Source: Myxococcales bacterium (GTDB lineage Bacteria; Myxococcota_A; UBA796; SXON01). Taken from it: a DNA stretch of 33,622 bases. The DNA is taken from positions 1-33,622 of the forward strand of contig SHYV01000019.1 of the NCBI GenBank assembly GCA_009692605.1, read 5' to 3'. Position 1 is the stretch's first letter. Each line of letters starts with the position of its first letter. The position numbers and the translations under genes are program-made. The notes under the pieces were generated by a model that made no database searches, had not been told where the DNA came from, and saw nothing but the letters and a program-made list of their open reading frames with translations. Shown piece by piece: positions 27,050 through 33,622 of this stretch.

Positions 27050-28453
27050 TCACGTATTCAGGATGTGAACCGCCTCCCCCAGCGCTGCTTTCGCGGCCTC
27101 CATGATGCCCTCGCTCAGCGTCGGGTGCGGGTGGATCGAAAGCGCGATGTCACGCAGCTCGCACTCCATCTCCACCGCCAGCACACACTCGCTGATCAGG
27201 TCGGACGCATGCGGGCCGACGATGGTGACGCCGAGCACGCGCCCATCGACACGGTTGGCGATGACCTTGATAAATCCATCTGTGTCGTTTGTCGTCAGCG
27301 CCCGGCCGATGGCGGCGAACGGGACCTTGCCGACACGGACGTCGAAGCCGGCCGCTCGCGCCTCGTGCTCCTGCAGCCCGGCGGTCGCGATCTCCGGGTC
27401 GGTGAACACGACGGCGGGCACTGTTTTTGCGTCGTTGAACGCCTTGTGGCCGGCGATGACCTCGGCGCAGATCTCCCCGTCGTGCGTCGCCTTGTGCGCT
27501 AGCATCAGGCCTGTGGTGCAGTCGCCGATCGCGTAGAGCCCGGCCACGCTCGTCTTGAGCTGCTTGTCCGTTTCGATGAAACGGCCGGCCATCTTTACGC
27601 CGGTCTTCTCAAGATCCAGCTGATCGGTGTTCGGGCGGCGCCCGACCGTCACCAGGATGGCGTCTACCGTGAGGGTCTGCTCCCCGTCCGGCGTCTTGTA
27701 GGTCAGCGCTGCGCCGTCGTCGGTCTCTTCCCAGCCGCGGGCCTGCGCGTGCGTGTGAACGACGACCCCCGACTTCTTCAACTTGCGCGCGATCAGCTTG
27801 ACCACGTCGGGGTCGAAGCCAGGCAGGACCTGATCCGCCATCTCGATGACCGTGACTTCGCTGCCGAGCTTTCGATACATGCTGCCCATTTCGAGCCCGA
27901 TGTAGCCCCCTCCGATCACTGCCAGGCGCTTCGGCAGCTGGGGCAGCGCGAGCGCCTTGGTGGAGTCGAGGATCCGGGCGTCCTTGAACGAGAACCCAGG
28001 CACCTCGATCGGCCGGGATCCGGTGGCGATCACGATGTGGTCGGCGGTGAAGCGTTTCGGCCCGTCCTTGGTCGTCACCTCAAGCTCGTGCGGGCCGATG
28101 AACCTCGCGCTCCCCTCCAACATCTCGACCTTGTTGCCCTTCAGCAGCGTACGCACGCCGCCGGACAGCTTGCCGGTCACGGTGCTCTTCCAGGCCTGCA
28201 GCTTGGTCATGTTCACCGAGAGCGATCCCGTGAACTCGATGCCCATCGCGTCGGCGTGCTGGAACTCCTCGAGCCGCTTGCCCGCGGTGATCAGCGCTTT
28301 GGACGGGATGCAGCCCACGTTGAGGCATACGCCCCCCCAGTATTCGCGCTCGACCACGAGCGTCTTCACACCGAGCTGGCCGAGCCGGATGGCGCAGGGG
28401 TATCCGCCGGGGCCGGCACCGAGGACGATCGCCGTGTAATGAGTCGAGGACAT
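27050..28453 (-). CDS. lpdA: Dihydrolipoyl dehydrogenase
   Basis: IVLGAGPGGYPCAIRLGQLG, GGVCLNVGCIPSKALI, GGGYIGLEMGSMYRKLG, AIGDCTTGLMLAHKA, HPHPTLSE. Confidence 0.96.
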   Translation of the reverse strand: MSSTHYTAIVLGAGPGGYPCAIRLGQLGVKTLVVEREYWGGVCLNVGCIPSKALITAGKRLEEFQHADAMGIEFTGSLSVNMTKLQAWKSTVTGKLSGGVRTLLKGNKVEMLEGSARFIGPHELEVTTKDGPKRFTADHIVIATGSRPIEVPGFSFKDARILDSTKALALPQLPKRLAVIGGGYIGLEMGSMYRKLGSEVTVIEMADQVLPGFDPDVVKLIARKLKKSGVVVHTHAQARGWEETDDGAALTYKTPDGEQTLTVDAILVTVGRRPNTDQLDLEKTGVKMAGRFIETDKQLKTSVAGLYAIGDCTTGLMLAHKATHDGEICAEVIAGHKAFNDAKTVPAVVFTDPEIATAGLQEHEARAAGFDVRVGKVPFAAIGRALTTNDTDGFIKVIANRVDGRVLGVTIVGPHASDLISECVLAVEMECELRDIALSIHPHPTLSEGIMEAAKAALGEAVHILNT

Positions 28454-28523
28454 GCGCAATCCGGGTCAGGGGGATGGGCGGCTATCAAGAAACCGCGCCC
28501 GGTGGCGCACCTCCGAGGCTGAT

Positions 28524-29735
28524 TCAGCCCAACTCGTGCATCGCGACGGCGTCTCGCAGCTTCGGCTCGAACCAGGTCGATTTCGGCGGCATGACCTCCC
28601 CAGCGTCAGCGACGTCGAGGAGCTGCTCCATCGACGTCGGGTGTAGGTGAAAGGCGACCGCGTGCGTGCCACTGTCCACCAGCTTCTTCAGCTCTTGCCA
28701 GCCGCGGATGCCTCCGATGAAGTCGATGCGCTTGTCGGTGCGGGGGTTCTCGATCCCCAGCAGGGGTTGGAGCACCCGGTCCTGGAGCATCGAAACATCG
28801 AGCCGTGCGACAGGATCAGAGGGGATGTTCCTCGCGGATAGGCTGTACCACTGCTCATCCAGATACATGGTGTATCGGTTTGGGCCGCTGGGCACGGGGG
28901 CGACAGTGGGCGCGACGTCGAAGTGTGCGCGGATCGCCGCGAGCAGTGAGGCGGCGGTGTGGCCGAACAGGTCTTTCACGGCTCGGTTGTAGGCCAGGAT
29001 CTGCAGCGACGACGCGGGGAACAGGCCGGCAAGGAACCACGCGTGCCGACCTGGAGTGCCGGCGCGCATCCGGTGTACGATGGAGGCGGCGGCCGAGCGG
29101 TGGTGTCCGTCCGCCACATAGGTGGCGGGGAGCTCTGCTCCCGCCGTGGTGATCGCCGCGACGTCGGCAGTGTCGGCTACCCGCCACAGCGTGTGTCCGA
29201 CGCCGTCCTCGGTGGTGACGGTCCACTCGGGCGGGCGCGCACTGAACTCGGCCAGCAGCGCGTTCAGGCGCGGCGTGTCGCGGTAGGCCAAGAACACCAT
29301 GCCGGTCTGGGCGTTCGCGCCGTCGATGTGTTCGACGCGGTCCTTCTCCTTGTCTGGCCGGGTGTGCTCGTGCTTCTTGATGCGGCCCTGATCGTACTCC
29401 TCACACGAGAAGCAGGCGACTAGCCCGACCTGGACGTGGTCGCCCATCTTCTGTCCGTACAGGTAGTAGCCTTCCCCGGGGTCCTGCATCAGCAACCCGC
29501 TCGCTTTCATGGCGTCGTACTCGGTGCGGACTGTGTCGTAGGCGAGCCGGCTGTGGGAGTCAGTGCCCTCGGGCAGCACCGCCTCCGGGCGGCTGACCCG
29601 GATGAAGGAGCGGGGGTTGGCGGCTACGATCGCGCGGGCCTCTTCCGCGCTCATGACGTCGTAGGGCAGCGCGATCACGGCGCTTGCGAGGGCGTTCGGC
29701 GCGCGGACGGCTGCGAAGGGACGAATCTCAGACAA
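28524..29735 (-). CDS. DUF1015 family protein
   Basis: IRPFAAVRAP, PYDVMSAEEARAIVAANPRSFIRVSRPE, KKHEHTRPDKEKDRVEH, ATYVADGHHRSAAA. Confidence 0.9.
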   Translation of the reverse strand: MSEIRPFAAVRAPNALASAVIALPYDVMSAEEARAIVAANPRSFIRVSRPEAVLPEGTDSHSRLAYDTVRTEYDAMKASGLLMQDPGEGYYLYGQKMGDHVQVGLVACFSCEEYDQGRIKKHEHTRPDKEKDRVEHIDGANAQTGMVFLAYRDTPRLNALLAEFSARPPEWTVTTEDGVGHTLWRVADTADVAAITTAGAELPATYVADGHHRSAAASIVHRMRAGTPGRHAWFLAGLFPASSLQILAYNRAVKDLFGHTAASLLAAIRAHFDVAPTVAPVPSGPNRYTMYLDEQWYSLSARNIPSDPVARLDVSMLQDRVLQPLLGIENPRTDKRIDFIGGIRGWQELKKLVDSGTHAVAFHLHPTSMEQLLDVADAGEVMPPKSTWFEPKLRDAVAMHELG

Positions 29736-29769
29736 GGAGGCTCCTAGGTCCTCGGGTTATATTCTATCG

Positions 29770-30891
29770 ATGCTCTCTCTGGCCGATGAACTGCGGATGC
29801 TGCCGCTCTTTCAGCGGGTGCCCGCCTCAGCCGTCAGCAGCGCCGCAGCGCTCTGGTCGGTGCGCACGCTCCATGTCGGCGAGGTCCTGTGGCGAGCCGG
29901 GGCTCCGGTGGAGGAGATCGGAATCGTGCTCGCGGGCGACCTCCGCGCGATGCTCAACGAGGGGGAGGTGGGCCGGGTCCTTCCCGGCGAGGTGGTCGGT
30001 GAGGCCTCGGGGTTCTTCCCTGGGAGCCTGCGCTCGGCGTCGCTGGTCGCGAAGTCTCCGTCCACGGTCGCGCTCTTGCCGGTCAGCGGTCTGCGCACGC
30101 TTCGCTGGCAACGCAGCCCGATGCATGGCGCGCTGCTGGACGCTGCGCTGTCCACGCTCGCGCGGCGGATCCAGTTCGCGAACCAGCGCGTCGCGTCTCT
30201 TGCTCAGGGGCGGGAGGCCGCGCCGGTGCGCTCCGAGCCTGCGCTGCTCGCGAGGCTCTGGCGCTCGCTGGTGCCGGGGCAGCCGAAGGAGCCTTGTCCG
30301 GAGCTCCTCCCGTTGATTCAGGGCCTACCCGGCCTCGGAGACGCTGCTCCGGACGTGCTCAAACCGCTGGAGGCCGCGTTTGTCGCGGAGCCGATGGAGG
30401 AGGGGAAGCCGCTTTTTCTTGAGGGCGAGACGGCGTCGAGCGCCTTCCTCGTCGCGCTCGGGACCGTGGACGTCCTTCGGCATGTCCGGGGCGATCGGGC
30501 CGAGCGCCTCGCGACGCTGAAGCCCGGCGACCTGCTCGGCATCAATACGCTGATTCAGGTCGGACCGCGCACGGCGAGCTGTGTTTCTGTTGGTCGCGGC
30601 TGGCTCTACAGGCTCGACGCCACCGCCTACGAGGGGCTGACGGGGGATACCCGGTTGTGGTGGCGGGAGAGCATGCTCGGCGCCCTGGCGATCCAGCTAC
30701 GGCTCTCGAATCAGGCGTTGCGGCGTGATCTGGCCCAGAGGCAGCAGGCCGTTGCGGGGGATGGGTTCAAGGAGCTGCTCGCGGCCTCGGGGTTCCTGGA
30801 GGGCCTCCCGGTGGGCGAAGACGCGCTGGCCCAGATCGAGGTCGTGCTGACCGAGGATACGAAGAGGAACCGCCGGCCCCCGGGCAGGTGA
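29770..30891 (+). CDS. Protein with two cyclic-nucleotide-binding-like domains and no recognisable output domain
   Basis: 'LHVGEVLWRAGAPVEEIGIVLAGDLRAML...LPGEVVGEASGF' and 'EEGKPLFLEGETASSAFLVALGTVDVLRHVRG...LKPGDLLGINTLIQVGPRTASCVSVGRGWLYRLD'. Confidence 0.8.
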   Translation: MLSLADELRMLPLFQRVPASAVSSAAALWSVRTLHVGEVLWRAGAPVEEIGIVLAGDLRAMLNEGEVGRVLPGEVVGEASGFFPGSLRSASLVAKSPSTVALLPVSGLRTLRWQRSPMHGALLDAALSTLARRIQFANQRVASLAQGREAAPVRSEPALLARLWRSLVPGQPKEPCPELLPLIQGLPGLGDAAPDVLKPLEAAFVAEPMEEGKPLFLEGETASSAFLVALGTVDVLRHVRGDRAERLATLKPGDLLGINTLIQVGPRTASCVSVGRGWLYRLDATAYEGLTGDTRLWWRESMLGALAIQLRLSNQALRRDLAQRQQAVAGDGFKELLAASGFLEGLPVGEDALAQIEVVLTEDTKRNRRPPGR

Positions 30892-30895
30892 GATC

Positions 30896-33226
30896 CTACA
30901 GGATCCAGACGGTGCCTGACCGACCGTCCAGCTCGATCTCGGCGCCATCCGGGATGTTCTGGGTCGCCCCGCTGATGTTGGCCACCGCCGGTAGGCCGTA
31001 TTCGCGGGCCACCACCGCTCCATGGGAGAGTTGGCTCCCCAGCTCGAGGACCAGACCCGCGGCGCGGGAGAACACCGGCGTCCACGCCGGGTCGGTGGAC
31101 CGCGTCACGAGGATCTCGCCGGTGCGGAGCGCGGGCGCCTCCTCTACGCGCCGAAGCACCCGGGCGGTGCCTCGTGCGGTGCCGGGCGAGACACCGAGAC
31201 CTTGCAGCCGGCGACCACCTTGGGACGGGGGCAGCGGGGCATCTCCGCTCAAAAAGTCGGGCGGCTCGGCCGATGGGGCGATCGCCCTCCGGCGTTCGGC
31301 GCGCCGCGCTGCGTCTTCGGGGAGGTCCAGAAGCTCGGGGATGGTGAGCCACGGCAACGCCTCCGCGGGTAGACCCAGGCTCGGGGCGAGCTCGGTCAGG
31401 CGTGTTCGGAGCTCCCAGAGGATCTTGTCGAGGGTGTAGCGCTGCTCTTCTCGGAGTCGCAGGTACTCGCTCGCCAGACGCGCGAACTTTCGGAGCAGGG
31501 GTGGAAGCGCGCCAACGGCCTTTTGGGTCTCGGCTGCCTCCTCCGCCAGCCGGGCGGTGATCCCGGCCGGCTGGCTCTCGGCGAGGACGCGCGCGGTGGC
31601 CCAGGTGCCGGCGAGGTCCTCTCGCAGCCGGGGCGCCCACACCTCCCAGCTGGCCGTCGAGCGGTGGCCGTGCAGCGCGAGGAATTCATCCATGTCCATC
31701 AGCCCGCGACCCACGTCACCGAGCGCAGCGTCCACGCGCCGGGTGATCGAGCCCCCCCACGGGCGGAGGATCAGCGGGCGGGCTTGCTCCGACAGCGCGG
31801 GGGAGAGGAGCTCCCACGCCATGTTCGCGAACAGCAGGGACGTGACGTGAATCTTGATGTAATCCCGGACGAGGGCGTCTCCGTCCCGCAGCGCCTCGCC
31901 GAGCGGAGCGGTCCGCAGCGCTGTGAACCGGGTCTCCAGAGTGTCCCGAAAGGTGTCCCACGCCCGTACGTTGGTCGCCGGGTTCCAGCGGAAGCGCTCC
32001 CAGCGGCCCTCCTCCAACGTCGTCCGGAGGATGCTGGCGTAGACCGCGAAATCCGGCGGCGCCGCGTGGCGACGGATCCACGCGGCCTCCTCGGCGGGCG
32101 GGAAGAAGTCGAGCATGAAGCGGGGTGGTGGGGCGCCCGGCACCTTGAACGCGAGGTGGCGGAAGACGGTCACATTGACGTAGGGGTGTCCGTGGACGAC
32201 GCGGAGCGCCGGCTCGCCGCCGAGGTAGCGCCGGGCCGTCTCCGGGTAGGCGATGAAGTGATCGAGCGCCGGACCGATGAGCGACCAGGTGAATGGAGTC
32301 ACGCCGGTGGGGAAGCGCTCGCCGATGAACCGGCGGGTCCACAGCGTGGCGTCGCCGCGAGGGAGGCGGTGCTGGGTGGTGATGGGCCGGGACTGGAGGA
32401 TGTGGATCGCGCCGGCCCTGTCCATCGCCCATTCCACGTCCTGCGGCCGACCGTGGGCGCGCTCGAGAGCGAGCCCGAGCTTGCCCAACGCCACGAGGTC
32501 TTCACGGAGCAGCTTGCGAGCGTGGGGGGCATCGGTCGGTCGGGTCACCAGCCCCCCGGGTCCCCGCTGCGCTAACGCCCGGCCAAGCACCAGCTCGGTG
32601 TCCTGAGTGCGGATCTCCTCCAGCACCACGCGGGGCGCGCTTCGAGCACCGAGCCTCCGCCCCCGGCTCAACACATATCGGTCGGGGATGGTCGTGCCGT
32701 CAACCAGCGGGGCTCCAAGCCCGCACACCGCCTCCACCACCATCTCCGCCCAGCTGCCGGTCACCGGATTGGTGGTGAACAGGACCCCCGCTACCCGGGC
32801 GTCCACCATCTGTTGGATCAGCACGGTCATCCCGTCCAGCGGCGCTCCTCGGGGACGCCCAGCGATCCAGCTCGACCAGACCTTCCGGACGGCGTCCTCA
32901 AAGCCGGCCGGGGTCACCCCGAGCACGGTCTGGTAGCGCCCTGCGTTGGAGGTGTCGTCGCCGTCTTCTCCCTGACCGCTGGACCGGACGGCGACGCAGG
33001 GCGCGGGGCTCACGAGGCGGCAGGGCATCTGCCCGACGAGCACTGCGTCCGCGAGGGCGGTCGTGCTTGGCGACAGCCCGTTGTGGAGCAGGTAGGCCCG
33101 AAATACCGACCGCCGGATGATCCACGCCGGCGGAACCGCGAATCCCGCACGCTGGAGGTCCGCGAGCGCTTTGGCCTTGCCGCCGAGCTCGTCGTACCGC
33201 CCGGCCTGAGCGAGCGGGATGATCAT
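30896..33226 (-). CDS. PEP-utilizing enzyme/PEP synthase-like phosphotransferase with rifampin phosphotransferase (RPH)-like architecture
   Basis: N-term GGKAKALADLQRAGFAVPPAWII, VRSSGQGED, C-term His domain TRSTDPAWTPVFSRAAGLVLELGSQLSHGAVVAREYGLPAVANI. Confidence 0.88.
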   Translation of the reverse strand: MIIPLAQAGRYDELGGKAKALADLQRAGFAVPPAWIIRRSVFRAYLLHNGLSPSTTALADAVLVGQMPCRLVSPAPCVAVRSSGQGEDGDDTSNAGRYQTVLGVTPAGFEDAVRKVWSSWIAGRPRGAPLDGMTVLIQQMVDARVAGVLFTTNPVTGSWAEMVVEAVCGLGAPLVDGTTIPDRYVLSRGRRLGARSAPRVVLEEIRTQDTELVLGRALAQRGPGGLVTRPTDAPHARKLLREDLVALGKLGLALERAHGRPQDVEWAMDRAGAIHILQSRPITTQHRLPRGDATLWTRRFIGERFPTGVTPFTWSLIGPALDHFIAYPETARRYLGGEPALRVVHGHPYVNVTVFRHLAFKVPGAPPPRFMLDFFPPAEEAAWIRRHAAPPDFAVYASILRTTLEEGRWERFRWNPATNVRAWDTFRDTLETRFTALRTAPLGEALRDGDALVRDYIKIHVTSLLFANMAWELLSPALSEQARPLILRPWGGSITRRVDAALGDVGRGLMDMDEFLALHGHRSTASWEVWAPRLREDLAGTWATARVLAESQPAGITARLAEEAAETQKAVGALPPLLRKFARLASEYLRLREEQRYTLDKILWELRTRLTELAPSLGLPAEALPWLTIPELLDLPEDAARRAERRRAIAPSAEPPDFLSGDAPLPPSQGGRRLQGLGVSPGTARGTARVLRRVEEAPALRTGEILVTRSTDPAWTPVFSRAAGLVLELGSQLSHGAVVAREYGLPAVANISGATQNIPDGAEIELDGRSGTVWIL

Positions 33227-33435
33227 GGGACCGGAGGCGCCCCGGCCAGCCCGAGGCTGTCCGCGACCCCTGTGTAGGGGCGTGCCTCGGCCGCCCGCGC
33301 AGCGCTCCGGTTGAGCGCCTTGTCACCGACCATTTCGTAAAGTAGGCCTGCGGACGAGTACAGTCCGGCGCGGACGGCACGATGCGGGCTGCGTTGCAGA
33401 GCCTCCGGCGCGCTGTACGAAAGGCTTCGGTTCAC
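33223..33435 (-). CDS. Small hypothetical protein coupled upstream of the RPH-like gene
   Basis: GTG at 33435 (VNRSLSYSAPEALQRSPHRAVRAGLYSSAGLLYEMVGDKALNRSAARAAEARPYTGVADSLGLAGAPPVP); stop overlaps RPH-like ATG as ATGA. Confidence 0.65.
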   Translation of the reverse strand: MNRSLSYSAPEALQRSPHRAVRAGLYSSAGLLYEMVGDKALNRSAARAAEARPYTGVADSLGLAGAPPVP

Positions 33436-33611
33436 GGTGCCTCTTGCCCTGCCCCGCGGCTGGGCCCGCCCAGAAGCTCCCAGCCTGCCCCGACCAGGCA
33501 AAGCAGCTCATGTGCCCCGAACCAGATCCACCCGCGCCAGCCCAGCGAGGGGCCGATGAGCACGGCCAGACCCACACCGATCAGCAACCAGGCGGCAGCG
33601 AGCACCTTCAT
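33432..33611 (-). CDS. 59-aa small membrane protein (not in supplied ORF track)
   Basis: Hand translation: MKVLAAAWLLIGVGLAVLIGPSLGWRGWIWFGAHELLCLVGAGWELLGGPSRGAGQEAP; stop overlaps next GTG (GTGA). Confidence 0.6.
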   Translation of the reverse strand: MKVLAAAWLLIGVGLAVLIGPSLGWRGWIWFGAHELLCLVGAGWELLGGPSRGAGQEAP

Positions 33612-33622
33612 CGGACGAAAGC

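Overview
High-GC bacterial window, by gene style probably Myxococcota/deltaproteobacterial (lipoproteins with DT-rich linkers, eukaryote-like Ser/Thr kinase; inference only). Most of it is ordinary housekeeping content: Ser/Thr kinase, NAD-dependent epimerases, infA, GNAT, mnmE, glpD, acs, Nudix, Nfu-type Fe-S protein, molybdenum hydroxylase, lpdA, DUF1015, a tandem cNMP-binding protein and a rifampin-phosphotransferase-like PEP-utilizing enzyme. The standout is a cobalamin-riboswitch-headed operon (about 10.92-20.49 kb): riboswitch > BtuB-like TonB-dependent receptor > beta-propeller lipoprotein with a (DT)n linker > small Cys-rich lipoprotein > second beta-propeller lipoprotein > lipoprotein-anchored periplasmic domain fused to a polytopic S-component-like membrane domain > single-chain EcfA-EcfA'-EcfT (ABC-ABC-CbiQ). 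The last five genes are joined by 4-nt NTGA stop/start overlaps. I read this as a candidate self-contained vitamin B12 (or corrinoid) uptake system that uses an ECF transporter instead of BtuFCD and has surface propeller lipoproteins analogous to Bacteroides BtuG. Other items: a 6S-like structured RNA candidate abutting a TTG-start infA, an apparent 1-nt frameshift in a C/G-tract repeat that separates the glpD start from its FAD motif, an 0.8 kb gene desert with 31-bp repeats in opposite orientations, and a tiny coupled ORF missed by the ORF track upstream of the RPH-like gene. No database search was possible; all family assignments are by motif recognition.
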